A DNA stretch of 64,000 bases from assembly GCA_005281725.1 (NCBI GenBank), contig SSBO01000001.1, forward strand, positions 4,262,399-4,326,398. The letters are read 5' to 3'. The position numbers were made by a program, and so were the translations under genes. The DNA is from Wuchereria bancrofti. Its lineage: Eukaryota > Nematoda > Chromadorea > Rhabditida > Onchocercidae. Shown here one piece after another: positions 28,101 to 41,731 of the stretch (positions are counted from its first letter, which is position 1; each line of letters starts with the position of its first letter). The notes below the pieces were generated by a model. It was not told where the DNA came from. It did no database searches and worked only from the letters and a program-made list of their open reading frames with translations.

Positions 28101-31100
28101 AAAAAAATTAATTAACCTTTCCTTATCTTCATTAATTTCTAAAAAAATTTCAAAGTATTTAGTATTTCTGAAATAAGAAGAGTACACAAGTATGGATAAT
28201 TTCATATAGTAATAAATAAAGCGATAAACACAGGAACTGCTCATCTTGTTGGATATACTTTAATGAACGAAGTAAAAATAAATTTTTTAAAGTAGATAAT
28301 TTTTTTTATAGAATCAGAAAATCAATTTTTCGTCAACTCCACAAAACCCGAGATAAACCTACAAATCAAAACATAAAACAACACTAGAAATCAATAACTT
28401 TCATGTTTTTACCGCATATTGAATGCAGTACACTACACAAACAGAAGCTTTATAAATCACGTTAATATTGCGGGATTTCATCCAGATGACCACAGTTATG
28501 GATCAACATAAAACATGCTGAGGAAAGAGACATGCAAATGTGCTTTTACTTATTCTTGAAAGGTCATGACAGTTCATATCCGTGAACTGAAGAGAAGTGA
28601 CAAGTAAGTCCGTGCAGCAAGTGGGGGATAATAGTCCTCGCTGTTAATTTCAATTACTCAATAAATATATTGCATCTTCCACTTCTTAATATCATTACAA
28701 AATTTTACTTTTGTGTTGAGAGAAGGAAATCCCAAAAAAAAAAAAAAAAAATTGGAACTAAACCATCACAATTTCATGTTTAAAACATATGAGAAATACG
28801 TACATTATTAGTAATTAAGTGTAATTAAATACTATTTACTAATAACTACTAATAGTAATTAAATGCTATTTACTAATAAAATAATTGCAAAAGGAAAATG
28901 AAAAAGCACTATGATTTGGTTAGCTGAGTTTTCCAAAAACCTTTTCGGCTTACTAGTCCTGGTCCAAGGAAAGATTATAATGAGTAAGTAAATATTAAAT
29001 TTCAAACTAGATTTCAAAAGATGTCTACTAAAAAACTTTTTGTTCAGAAGTTCTAAAAAAATCTCCCTTTCAATTCGTTAGAAAAACTGACTTGGCTAGC
29101 TGAAATACGATGAAAATAACTTTCAGATATTCGCTTAATGTCGTTTAATAAAGCAAATTTATTCTTATCTGTTAGACGAACCTAATAATTCCGGCAACAA
29201 TACTTGATTCCGATGCCCCTCAGCAGATGACTGCTTGCGCGATTCCGGGTCTGCAAAGAATGCAAAAAATGAAGCCAATGTATTTTACTGGGCTTGCTTT
29301 ATTAAGAAAGAGTTTTTAAACTTCGATCCTTTAAACGAAAGAAGAAAACCCTATTCGTTTCTTACCAATTTCTCCTCATGAATTCCAAACAAGTCTTAAA
29401 ATTACAAAATTATGATGGATTTTCATCATTAAGAATGAAAGATTTCAGAACTAGCATATTCAAACAATCTCATACGTCTTTGAAAGAAGTTTTAATTTGA
29501 TCGTTGTTGATGTAATATTATGAACTTTCGTATCTCATAATTTCATATTATGTAATCTTAAACATTAGAATTTGAAGTAGGAAACCAAAAGGAACAAAAA
29601 TATTGTGCTAATACTTTGACCAATTTATAATACATATAAAACTCTCCTTCTCGTTTTTCCTTGATAAAGCCTTAATTCATAAAGTAATCTGCTTCAAAAG
29701 TTTGAAATTCTCCCATAAATTTCGAATACTTTTAATTATCAAAGCATGCTGCACAGAACAACCACCTTTTAGAGAAAAACGCATGTTATAAAATTTCTCG
29801 TAAATGTCAGCTAATATTTTCACATCTATTCAACTCAAAGACAGAAATCACGAAGAGAATTTGATTGTTCAATAACATTTCATAAGTGAATGAAAAAAAA
29901 GACATTGCTAAGCATTTGTTGCTTGACTCGGAAGGAATCCAATAATTCTTAAAACTTCGGGTTGAAAAAATAAAGAATTTGGAAGAATGCCAAGATATAT
30001 CTACTACCAATCAAATTATATGATCTACTTATCCTCAACGACAGCAAGTTGAAGTTTTATGTAGATTACTGTACCACCTCTGAACCATACATAGGTAACC
30101 TATAGGTTTATAATATTTTAAAAAAAGCTAGGCCGGTTAGGTCTTCCGATTCTTTATATCTACAACAAACTGAATTGGAACTGGAAGTAGAACCGGAGGT
30201 ATCATACGGATATGCAAAGAGGTAAGATCCCTTTCATTATTTGTCAGGTTAGCCAATTAATAAACTCGAACTTACCCAAGTCGGAGAAACTATCAAAAGA
30301 TGCGAGATGATCAATCACATGATCGGAGGGTAGTGATTCATATTTTGGTGAAACAATATGTTCAACGGCATGTAACTTGCTAACGGGAGATATTTTCCTT
30401 CCATGCTGCTGACCTCCTTGTGTTACTACAAAAAATCTGTAGATGACATCCATCAAATTTCTCAGTAGCAAGAAAAGGTAGGGATATATGACTGACTATA
30501 TAACATTTCAAAACCTCATAAAAAGTTCGAATTTCAGCTTTTTTTTATCACATAATTATGAGAGATTAAATATAATTTTTTTTCAGTTATAATATTTGTT
30601 ACAGCAAAATGAAAGTGTTTTATTAAAGACACCAGAGACCACAAACTTTTAACTATAAAAAATGAAAAGAAATTACAATATTACCAGAGGAAGATAAATG
30701 TGCCGAGATGGTACCAGCATACGTACTACTTTCACCGTCACCCTGGTTTCGTATGCCACAACAAAGCCAATCGACAGCTCGTGAAAACGCCGTCGTGCTA
30801 ATTCTATCAGTTTCAAACACATTTCAATAAATTAAATTCAAGAAAATGTGTTAAGACACGACGCCAAATACACGGTCATAAGATGCATATGCAATAAAAG
30901 TAAATCAATAAACTAACATTTAATGAGCAAATGTATATTCGAACCCTATTACTACTTTATTTAAAAACACGAAATTCAGAAAAACACTCTCGTTTCAAAT
31001 TTGAGAATCCTTAAATCAGCGAATTCATATTCATCTGCTAAATATTTATATGTTAAAGCACCAGTATAACACTAATATCCCAGTGAAGGAACAAAACAAA

Positions 31101-34100
31101 AAATAAGCTTCCATGTACAACAGCTTATTCTCCATCTTTCTTAGGTCTGCAATTTTAAATGAAAAAAATTTCAAAGAATGTACTTCACAGTGACTTGTTT
31201 GCATATTCGCTTATCTGTTGTATACGTTGACAAGTTAAGCAAACAGTTCTAACATATGATAAAGTTAAACATAAGTCTTTAAGCCATTTTAATGTGTTCA
31301 GTATGCATTGAAATAACTCAGATTTATAATAAATAAAGTAATTAATAATAATGATAATAATAATAATAAATAACAATAATAATAATGATAATAATAGTAA
31401 TAATAATAACAAATTAATAATAAACTGTGGAAACTGTAACAGATATATGAGATTAACTTAAAATGAGATTTTAAGCTGCGATGAATACGACAGTGCATTC
31501 AACACCGAGAATTCAAAACTTCGAAGATTTGATAGAAACAGAATGTTATGAAACCGAGACATTCAGACAAAGAATCGGAATGGAACGAATTTAGAATGGA
31601 AATGAGCTCCATGGTCTTATACAGTTACATAACATAGGTGATAAAATTGAACGGCACCATTTTTGCTGAACTTGACATTGGAGTAAGAAAAATATCTATC
31701 TATAAGAGTAACTTCCTTCCTCGATTGCGAAGACTTACGCTCTTTGAGCAAATGCAAGTCAAATTACTAATATGAAAAATGAAACAATTTGTCATATAAG
31801 AGCAGAAACGTTGAAAGAGAAAACAAATAACTAGCAATAAATAGTTGACCCTAGCTTGACAGATCAAAAACAATTTAAAAGTAGCAAATGTTGAGAGAAT
31901 TCAGGCAGATCAAGCAAACTGCATCATTTCAAACAGTCCCCATCCACCTTAGTGAAATTTGCTCATACTTGAAATGAAATAGAATTTAAAGTCTTTGCCC
32001 GCATCTGAAAACAGTGAAAATCCTTTGTCCGTATTCAAAAGAAGTATGCTCATTGAAAGTAATGATAAACAATTATTATCGAAACTCAATGCCTAAGAAC
32101 TTAAAAAAGGAACTTTCTTGGAGGTAAAAGTTTTTCTTCTATTCTGTTCAGGAAAAGTTGTCGTGTAACTGAATTCACTCTGTTCATGCATTTCAATTTT
32201 TTTATTCATAACTGCCTTGATAGAGCGCCTTGCCTACAGTCCTGTGCAACAATAAAGATATAATGAAATGAAACATAACGCTCAGTATTTCAAAGTAACA
32301 AATTAATTGGAGGAATTAAATGAAATCGTACGATAGTGGCAAACGATCGGAAATCCAAACTGTTCAGTAAAGAGGTTGAAGTGCAGAAAAGACCCAACAG
32401 ATCAAATTTGTACAGGTGTTCTTCGAAGACGTATCGGACCGGATGAGCACATGCATGCGTGTTGCTATTTCTAACATATGTGTATATTTCAGGCTTGAAC
32501 TCTTTTTTACTTGAAGCAGAACGACGAACGTAATGTAATAAACACTGATAGAGAGAGAGAGAGGGAGGGAGAAAAGTACAAAAGAAGCAATTGAACAAGA
32601 ACATACAGTAAAATACTATTTCTCAATTATTATAAAAGTGCAATACTTAGCATTAATTGAAGAGCAAGAATTATGAGAAAAGTAGTTTTTGATGTTCTCA
32701 TTTCTCCTAATCAATACTTGTTCTCTCCTGGCTTCCTCTTTCATAAAACCTTCTAGTAGAAGCGGCAAGGGGAATGCTAAGCTTTCTCACTAACACACTC
32801 TGACGTTTCGAAAATAAAATGTTTCCGTCAGATACCACAAAGAATAAAACATGAAAAATGATAGACTGGAATTTTATTTAAGCATTATGCATTCAAGCAT
32901 ACAACCGCAGGACAGAATATCTATGTAATATAGCACCAAGAAGGCTTTTTTAAACTGCTGGACAAGAAGAGGATGCATATAAACAGACAGGAATAGAATG
33001 TAAATATGAACCGAGAATTACGTATGCAATAAAAACAATAATTTGACTTTTGGATTAATTCACGAAACGAGAGTAGTTGTAGTTGTACAAGTGCAAACTG
33101 AAAATTATCCCCTAATTACAAATTAGAAATTTTATAAATTAAACTAAAACAGCTAAAAAACAGATAACAAACCAATACAAAACAATAAATAAACAAAATA
33201 ATCATAGTAATTTAAGCCAAAATTAAATCTAGCCATAGAAACACAAAAAAAGCAAATAAATAACATCTAAAGACATCAAACATATATTATTTTCTTAATT
33301 AGTCATTTTCTGATGTTTACTATTTTAGATTTGAGGTTTTCTATTCATTTTTTCTTTATTATTTGTTATTCCTATTGAATTATTTTTTGCTTTTTTACAA
33401 AATTATATTTTTCTAACTTTAGTTTGTATACTTCTGAATATACACTTTGAATAATTCAATTTTTTTATTATAGTAGTTCAAGTTTAGAATTTTGTTTTGA
33501 TAGGACAATGGTTTAATATAATTTCTTTTTTTTTTTTGGCTTTTTAGTATTTTCTGGTCATAACAAATACCTGAAAAATCATAACCTAAATTAAAAAAAA
33601 TCGCAATCAAAAAAAAAAAAAACAAAAAACAAAAGACACAAAAACTAAAAAAATAATAGTAATAATAATAATAACAACCAGAAAAACTACAAAAAAAAGT
33701 TAACAAAGAAAGAAATATCACTCAAAAAAATTAAAACAATAAAATAAGAACCCAAAGAAATATAACAACTTATAAACAAAATTCCCAAACACATCATTAA
33801 TACAACTTTTCATAGGATCTCAGTCTAAAAAACCTAAACAAAAAAATAATAAAAAAACTAAAAAGAAACAACAAAAAAGTTAAAAAAACAAAATAAAAAA
33901 TTCTAATAACTTCAAATAGAATAAAATCTTCAGTTTTGAAAACTAAGAGTTTAAAAATTAACCTAAATCTACACTTACTATAATAACCATATCCTACACG
34001 GCGGTATTCTTACCAGTTACCTTCCAACAGAAACCAAATCCTAAGACCTCCTCTAAAAAACAACCAGGCAAAGGAGGTACATTACAAACATACGAAGGAC

Positions 34101-37100
34101 TATGTCCAATATAAAAATAAAAAAAAAAGAAATACCTAAAAAACTCGAAAAAAGATAGAATCAATCATTAAATAATAATATATAAAGTCAATAAAGGTTA
34201 TCAAGAATAGAATGGGGTAACAATTCTATTCTATTCTTTGAGTTATGATTTTTTTTTTCCTTTTTTTTTTTAAGGTATTTGTTATTTTTTCAACTTACTA
34301 AGAAGAATAGAAGTTGAAAAGAGTGGTGAGAATGAGTAAAGAGAGAAAAATTCAACTGCAGTACCAGAAATTTCTTGATACGTAGAGAAATGAATTAGGA
34401 TTTATGATTGAAGTAAAACTGTGCAGTGTGTACTTCTCGGAGAACGAACTTCAGCTGCTAATGCAGTATAAAGATTTTAACTAATCGTCTAATAAAATCA
34501 AAATGAATCTTTCTCAAAATGAATCTGTCCAGGTACAACAGCAGACATGAAACTGGCCCCGTGTAAAACAGAATTTCCTAATTTCATCTATCATTCACAT
34601 TTTTATTACTTGGCATCTTGCACCATACGTTTCGATGCATTTTCCATTTTCTGAACACTTTTAAAGAAAATGTTATCAATGAATCAACAATCATACCCTA
34701 TTTGCTTTCTTTCATTTCTTTCACTATTATTGATGGAATTCTCCGTATTATTTTGGAAACTAACGTTATTCGGTAATAGTTAAAATTGCCAACTAAATCA
34801 TTCAAACCGCTCACTGAGGACAAAAGAAAAAAAAATCAGTTTAACAATGTTTAATAAAATGATAGTCTAACAGTGCTACAAATAAAAACAATGATAATAA
34901 TGGAACTAAGAGCAATAATTCCGAACACCACTTGAAAGCTCCACACCTCTTTACTTCAATTCTAAAAATCAATAATTTCAACGTAAAATGCAATAAAAAG
35001 AATCCAATAAATTATCCCAGAAAACCGATCCGACACTATCAACAATCTCAAAGTTTGCCAAATACTCAAAATCACTACGAAAATAAAAATTTTTGGAGAC
35101 TAAAATAAAAAGTTACTGAAAACACATAACAAGAGGAAAGGAGTAAATAGTGATTCTACCAAACTTTTATTTTTGTTGCTGGCATAAGACTTTTATAAAC
35201 CCACTTAGGTCTAAAAGTAGCTGATAACCAATTGTCTCTTTTCAGTCAGAATAAAGACTGTAATAAATAACAAAGAAAGCAAAGAGACGATAAAAGTACT
35301 TTTAGAAAAGAGGACAGGATTAAATGATCGTCCTACATTCCTACAACTCATTCCTATATCAATAGATGGTATTCCTGAATTCTGATCTGATGCAGCACAT
35401 CCACAGTCAATCTTCATCTCAACCACACTATTCTATAAGGCACTTGATCGAATGAATTTAATCTTCTTGATTTTATTCCTTTCCTTAACAGCAATTATTT
35501 GCTCTGTCCATACAATTTCCGTAGGGAAAATTATAAAATAAAGCAATATAAGCATTTGTCTAATCAGATAGCTGCATCAATCAATTACGACATCAGTTAC
35601 TACATCAGTCATGCCTGCTTCTTATTCTGAACGTCCCTTTATATATGCAAATAATGTCCATTTCCCACATGATGGTATTAAAGAGACAGAGTTGGAAAAC
35701 ATTTTGTCTGAAAACAGAAAATCTCCCTGCAACATTGTATGCTATGAAAAGAATGATATAATCTCAGATCTTTCAGCGGTATCCTAAAATAAGCTGATTA
35801 AAGGTTCAAACTTCAGAAAGTTCAAGAGGGAGGAAAAAACAATATGTTAAAAAAACACACGAAAAATTAATTTACACTAAATAACAAATTAAAGAAAATA
35901 TTTTAACTCAGCAATTGCTAAAATTTTCAGCAACATATCATTAGATATTAGCATATTAATAACCAATTAAGCCAGAGAAAGAGCAAAAATCACAGGCCCT
36001 CCTCATTTTGTCTGCACTCTGTTTGCTCTTGTGTGTCTATGAGATGCTAATCGGGCTTTCGTTAATAAGAATAAATGATGACGGCACCAAATGCGAATTC
36101 AAAAAAAAAGGAAAGTGACAAATATGCTGCAGTTGAAAATCGAACCAGTGAATGTTCATTAAAGGATGCCATTAACTATGTGTTATTATCTTTCATAACA
36201 TATATCATAGTCGACTTCAAATGAAATGTTTACCATCACTTCTTTAAAAATCATTGATTTCTCGCATCAATATTAATTAGTGAAAATAAAGATGGGAGCC
36301 TTATTTATATAGAGAAATATAAATAGGAATTATAATTAAAAATTTATAAAAACATAAATAAAAGAATATTTAACCAGAAATTTCATTCCTAGTTGAAATT
36401 TAATAACAGAAAGAAAATGCGTAATGATTTACAATGGAATGATTCATGAAGCTGAAAATGTTATATTCTGAGTGAAGTAACTTGAGCAGAAGTTTTTTAT
36501 CGATAACGTGATAGGACTGGCAATTGATTCCCCGAGCGCATGTATCTTCCATCGCTCTTCTCTCGCTCCTTAAAATCATTCGGACAAGTAAATAAAAAAA
36601 GTGAGACCAAGCCTAAACCTTCTGCTCGTTAACCAGTTATCGTCCTTTTTCGCTTGCTGAAACTAAATCGAGGAAAGCTGTCTTAACGGATTGAGAACAA
36701 CAGAAATAACATCACATTGTCTATTTAATACTGGTTCATCTGAAATAAACTGAAATGAAGGAACATGAAACTTCCAAGAAAAAAGACACAAAATAAAATA
36801 CAAAGTAATTATGAATAAAGAAAAGAAAAAAAAAGAACAGAAACTAATAACATCATTCTAGAGTTCAAATAAATATTAAGAATGACTTTTTTGATCTGAC
36901 ATAAAGCGAGAATTTTTCAAGATACTTAGCAATGTATGAGTCTCTCTGATGGAATCAGAATATCCGACAGAGACAATCGATGACAGGAAATGAGAAAATC
37001 AGACCGAAAAATTAGCGACGATAGGTAAGCACTTGCGACATGATCTGCTGCTTGTTGTTCCTGAAAATACGGATGAGACTTCCCCTCATTCTCTCACAAC

Positions 37101-40100
37101 CAGAACAAAACATTAATAGCAGAGCAGCAGTTCATTAAAAAGATTGGAGTGTACCCTGAAGGGAAGACACAACTGCAGCGTTATGTATATTTCATTGTTT
37201 AGCACGTGAAAGGTATACTACTGCTATTGCGTTTCATGGCACAATTAAAAGCTGAAATGAATTGGTAATAATAACCCTAAACAAAAGTAGGATTGATGCA
37301 AAATATAAAACTATAGTTAACAGAAGAGCTCATATAAAATGGAACACTTTTTTCTCCTCTTAAGCCTTTCACTTCCAATAAAACAAGGAGACTCACCAGA
37401 TGATGATAAAGATAGTGATACCAAAATGTACGCTCATTAAAGCATAGCAAAAATAACGCGATGACGCTTTTATATATATGAAATAATAAATACATCAGTG
37501 CCATGGGAGCTTTCTCTCTTTCCCCCTTCCATGTATGTATATGGATAATGTATATAACTTTCCTTCACTAGTCAAGATAGTGCCAAGGCAGTTGACTGCT
37601 TTTGCTGTAAACTATAAGACAAATTGGGATTGTTATATATATCAGGTCAGCCGGATGATGCGTACAGTGGGCTTCTCTCCTTTTTTAACAGCTGGTGAAC
37701 ACAAAAGCTGACCTCCTCAAAGCTGATCAACGAAAAGAACAGTTCTTTTCCTTCCTCTCTTTTGCTATCCAGTCTCTTCAATACTTTAAATACTAATTAA
37801 TGACTTATAGCATAAAAAATAATACAGAAGCTGACTTAATTATCAGTTAATTCATGAATACGTTAACTGATAATTATTGATACTCGCCTTTTTTACAAAC
37901 CATCCACCATCGATTCCAACCACTCACTCAAACGCTTCCTTCACCCATCACTCCCATTATACCAGTGCGGCTTAACAACGCATTGAACTAACTTGATGAC
38001 AATTTCTTAACCTTATCTAATGGTCACTTTCCTTCATCTACTCCCAGTTTATTGCGATACTTGCTCAGTAAAATCAATACTGTAAATTTTACACTTGATT
38101 TAAAAAATTGAAATTCATCTGCATTCGATGATACTTTGCTAACGTATGCACTGCACACTGTTTATCCATACCAGCTGAATTCAATCCTACAACTTAATGC
38201 CACCTGAAGTGCAGAAGAATCACAGAAAGACGATTCTGTTAAGAATTGTAAAATTTGGACTAAAGAATGGAAGGAATAAAATGTGTTCTCTAGACTGCTG
38301 GTATAGTACAATAATATTTATAGTTGGTGTAGCACAACATGATGCATTAAAAATATTAAATATTACGAAAGATAAACTCTCGAAAAATACGAGCGACAGT
38401 GGTGACTTTGATGTCAAGTAAATCTTATATGTTATACGAATGCTTAATTAGTTTTGATATTTAAAAAAACATACTAGTCAAGCAGGAATCTGCGTAATGA
38501 CATGCATTAAAATGTCATGCTTTTATAGAAATCTAGACAGAATGTGGGAGTTCCACATCTTCAAACATTTCACTGCTTCTTTGAAATGGAATAAGCCGTA
38601 TCCAAAATTTACAAACGATAATACAAAATGCGATCATACATTCATTTGAAAACAACAAAACTACTGCAGCACCACCAACTGCTAAAAACATTGCCGTAAT
38701 GCCTAATGTTTTATATCAGTGGATTAAAATTTAAGAGTTTTCCAATTTTCGAAGCAGTTAAAAAATTGTGAGCTTATGTCTAACAGACAACTGTAATTTC
38801 CAAAAAAGTGGATTAAACTGTCAATCTGTCTTCCTTCTAACTTTACATCAATCACATCTTTTCTTGGGAAAAATTCCAAAAATATCCCCAGCCTTAATTA
38901 ATGCGTGACCAAGAAGCAACTATATTTCACCTTACTATTTAAGCCGAGCAAAGGCTAACATATTTCTTATTTGCAAAAGTTTTCTAAATATATATATATT
39001 TATATATATATCACTTACATTGTCTAAAAGTTCCAAATAATATATTTCGTGTTTGAAGTATGATAAAGAAGCCAGACGCTATTAGTCTTATTATTTTACT
39101 GTGATCATCACGGAGCACTTATATAAAACACTGGTTAATACTCATTTTGATGTGACAGGAAAATGTCCAGAAATGTTTGCTACGAGGCTTAGAGAAATAT
39201 ACTAGCATACGAGTAATATAGATCTACGAATGGTCTGCCGATTCTAAAAACAAGTATTTCCTCTCTGATAAGTGGTAAGAGTTGTCTTACGAGAACTGTG
39301 CGAAGAGATGACAGAATTAGTTCAACAGAAGTTCACTGAAGCCTACCTATTTTGCCTCCTAAAAAAACAAAAAAGAATGCCCGTTTTTGATGCCCACCAA
39401 TTAAAAGATTTTGTTATGTGCTTGTCTTCAGCCAGCTGCGCTTGGAATATTAAAACGGTTTCCAAATTGTCCTTTATAACTATTTTCGTTTAGCGCAAAC
39501 TCTACAAAAATACTTTTCCGAACAATATAAATCTGAATGAAAAAAAGCAGATATCAAAAGAAGCAAACATCAAGGCTATGGCTGCAAAAAAGGTCAATTT
39601 GTAAAACTTATTCAGCCTTACCATTACTTCTATCGCGGGTCGCATGGAGCGATACATAATTATAACTAAAACAAGCAAATTAAAAATACTCTTACTGCAA
39701 ATATTTAGGCACATTAGAATAAATACTAGGATAAGGAACATATAAAAGGAACTTTTCAATAACATTGTTGTGTTTACGATAAATTCTGCTACTCTGAATG
39801 TTCGATTGGAGTCTTTTGTCCATTTAAGGCTGTTAGATTTTATGCCTGCTTACGTTAATGTAAACAGAAAACTAGATTCGGTTTTGTTCACATCTAAATA
39901 TTGACGAAATCTTTGTGGAAAAGTTGATATGTATTGACTTGAATGAGGTTAACAGGGAATTAAATGAACCAAAACAATGAACTATGAACATTTTATGAGA
40001 TACAAAGACCTTTTTTTATGAGATATTATGAGATACAAAGATGAAAAAACTACCAAGAGATTTACAGGAAGTGAGACTATCATTGTTATATTGTTGTAGT

Positions 40101-40436
40101 CAAGAAACATTAAAAAATCTCACAGAGGAAGGTGAACACCGCATACTAGAACGCTTCTATAAAAAATAGGACAGACTGTCGCACCTGAATAACTGTTTTT
40201 TTAATTACTGAGAAGTAACATCATTTGGGGGCATAGCAATTCTCATTTCACATTTTATCTTTCTCCCGTCGAGATAAACGAAAAAGTGGTAACAGAGATG
40301 GATCGAATTCGTAACTGGCTGAATGGTGCATATATCTCCGTTCAATCTCTGATACGGCAGGTGAAGACTCCTCAGGACTTTCCGGTTCTTTTAATGTAAT
40401 ATAGTTGCACTCACATAGTCCTCGTGGAATAAACAT
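13144..40436 (-). CDS. pde-2: PDE2-type cGMP/cAMP 3',5'-cyclic phosphodiesterase with GAF regulatory region
   Basis: Twenty-five exons, about 1261 residues: 40436-40252, 30797-30685, 30425-30276, 29250-29182, 27056-26774, 26383-25837, 24860-24786, 23034-22996, 22597-22445, 21691-21442, 20202-20171, 19938-19796, 19086-18935, 18589-18526, 18440-18270, 17976-17891, 17595-17472, 16875-16792, 16005-15859, 15644-15384, 15039-14917, 14645-14549, 13939-13827, 13593-13444, 13317-13144. Residues 1-450 are Ser/Thr-rich and unrecognised. GAF-A (about 450-720) is divergent. GAF-B (about 750-880) has the NKFDE motif as [13 protein letters not shown]. The catalytic domain has the proton-donor His in [12 protein letters not shown], the metal site in [11 protein letters not shown] and a second Asp in [20 protein letters not shown] and [11 protein letters not shown] are PDE2-like. 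PDE2 enzymes hydrolyse cAMP and cGMP, with GAF-bound cGMP as activator (family knowledge). The ATG lies 13 bases after an ATTCAG acceptor. One junction (17891/17595) is off by one base. Confidence 0.9.
19722..20044. repeat. 25-bp direct repeat flanking a PDE2 GAF-A exon
   Basis: CAACAGAAAGCAAAACTGTT followed by AAAAA occurs at 19722-19746 and again at 20020-20044, on either side of the exon at 19938-19796. Both copies are intronic. Confidence 0.8.
22294..22338. repeat. Degenerate TGTCGAA tandem array
   Basis: Five imperfect copies of a TGTCGAAn unit spaced 8-10 bases apart, in an intron of PDE2. Short enough to be a simple repeat; no function visible. Confidence 0.75.
31333..31427. repeat. 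AAT/AATG microsatellite
   Basis: About 95 bases made almost wholly of AAT units with scattered GAT, AAC and AGT variants. The minus-strand open frame running through it (poly-Leu/Ile) is an artefact of the repeat. Confidence 0.9.
33280..34270. other. Strand-asymmetric A/T block (T-rich then A-rich on plus)
   Basis: The plus strand is strongly T-rich from about 33280 to 33560, then strongly A-rich to about 34200, with an island of more ordinary composition at 33995-34110. The minus strand of the A-rich part is T-rich with G exceeding C, as on nematode mitochondrial coding strands. No gene can be read with confidence. A nuclear mitochondrial insertion is one possibility; simple low-complexity intron DNA is the other. 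Confidence 0.4.
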
Positions 40437-41543
40437 ACGATGTTTGTTACTGAATTTCCAGAAGAAATAAAAGTAAAGATAGCTTATTAAAATCACTACG
40501 AACAACTTATTTGAATCTAAAAAGCATAAACAAGTCCCTTACCAGTTAAAGGACATTGAATCCATCAAAAACTAATCCAACAATCGCGATTATTCTCTGG
40601 AACGAAAATGACGGGCAAAAATATGCATCTGATAGTACATATCGTGAACATAATTACTGACAAAGAAATAAATAAACAAGCCTGTACATGTTTACTAACG
40701 CTATAATGACAATGAACAAACTTTGATCTTAAAGCGATCAAGGATCATAAGACCGAATCTCGGATTTTCCAACCATACCTCAAACTAATGCAATCGCTTA
40801 ATGAAGTAGGTACACCAGCACAACTATTCAACTTACGGTAACTACTCCTCAGACGGGGAATCTGTCACCACATGCGTGGGGTATGCGTTGGATCTCTTAT
40901 CATCATATGGAGTACAAGCATACCCACAGAAAGTGTCAATAGATGATCTAGTTGATTATGGTGAGTGGTTCAGTAATATTTCACTTCCCAATGGAAATTC
41001 AGACAATCAGAGAAATTCATGCAATATTGCTAAGAAAACTCCACAGATGAAATGTTCCAAATGTGTACAACCTCCAACCTCCACCCACACACTTGGTGCT
41101 ATTTATGCTTACAGTGTTCATTTTGAAATAAATTGCTTAAGATCATCTTGACAAATGAAACGACAGAAACATTATTATTCCCTTTTACTCTCTAACAATA
41201 AATTTAAAGAGTTTGTACAAGTACATTTCCTCTGTGTGACAGTTGAAGTGGGTGAAAATAAACATCCAGAAGATTATAGCATGTTTTTGGTTTTTAAGAC
41301 TAGACTTCTAAGCCCAATACCAATCTAAAAAATTGAATCCGGAGAAACTAGGGGGCAACTCATGTGGACAAACTGGAATGTCCCAGAACATGATGAGGAG
41401 AATTTTTCATTCATTCAAATTTCCTTTCAGGTGAGATTGACAAGAGCACTGTGAATGCAATTAAAGTAAGAGAAATCATTTGTTCGCTCGAAGTAGAAAA
41501 GATATTATCCAACAAGGAACTCACTAAATCATCTCAAATGTGA
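39273..41543 (+). pseudogene. Unrecognised plus-strand gene antisense to PDE2 5' end, with a frameshift
   Basis: Candidate exons: 39273-39412, 40041-40131, 40735-40960 and 41431-41543 (stop TGA 41541). Phases match across all three junctions, and the last acceptor (TTTCCTTTCAG) and the 40960 donor (GTGAGT) are good. Sequence is complex and less AT-biased than its surroundings: [78 protein letters not shown], then EIDKSTVNAIKVREII. Within the third exon the frame changes: the upstream frame ends at TAA 40839 just after CGG, while the rest continues one base later (+1). I do not recognise the family. It is either a decayed gene, a gene with one sequencing indel, or a recoding event. The first exon is the weakest, and no start codon was found before ATG 40041. 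Confidence 0.4.
40450..40463 (-). promoter_or_regulatory. Likely trans-splice acceptor for PDE2
   Basis: Minus-strand sequence GGAAATTCAG ends 13 bases before the PDE2 ATG (40436). The reading frame stays open upstream of the ATG to this acceptor, so a cis-spliced upstream exon is also possible. Confidence 0.4.
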
Positions 41544-41671
41544 TCCTCCATTCAAAATATTCACCTCACTGCATCCAAAAAAAAAAACTACTGTTTTGTC
41601 AATGTAATTTTGAAGCTGTAACGGTCCGAGGGTTTTTTTTTTCGAAGCCATAAGTAGTCACTACCGAATGA

Positions 41672-41693
41672 ATATATACATACATATATACAT

Positions 41694-41730
<37 letters not shown>

Positions 41731-41731
41731 A
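41672..41731. repeat. TACA/CA compound microsatellite
   Basis: (TATA/CATA) units pass into (CATA)n and then (CA)n over about 60 bases, in the interval between the plus-strand gene and the SMG6 stop. Confidence 0.9.

Larger units (their letters stand above)
30798..40251 (-). other. First intron of PDE2 (about 9.5 kb)
   Basis: Joins the start exon (ending 40252, phase 2) to the exon at 30797 (phase 2), so the two are compatible but the link is by phase only. The intron is AT-rich with AAT microsatellites, a strand-asymmetric A/T block (33.1-34.3 kb) and, near its 5' end on the opposite strand, the first exons of an unrecognised plus-strand gene. No other coding sequence is supported within it. 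Confidence 0.6.

Noticed and set aside
31185..31498. Poly-Leu/Ile and poly-Tyr minus-strand frames
   Set aside because: Produced by the AAT microsatellite.
33419..33721. 100-codon Phe/Tyr-rich minus-strand frame
   Set aside because: Composition artefact of the A-rich block. No start context, splice sites or recognisable domain under the standard code.
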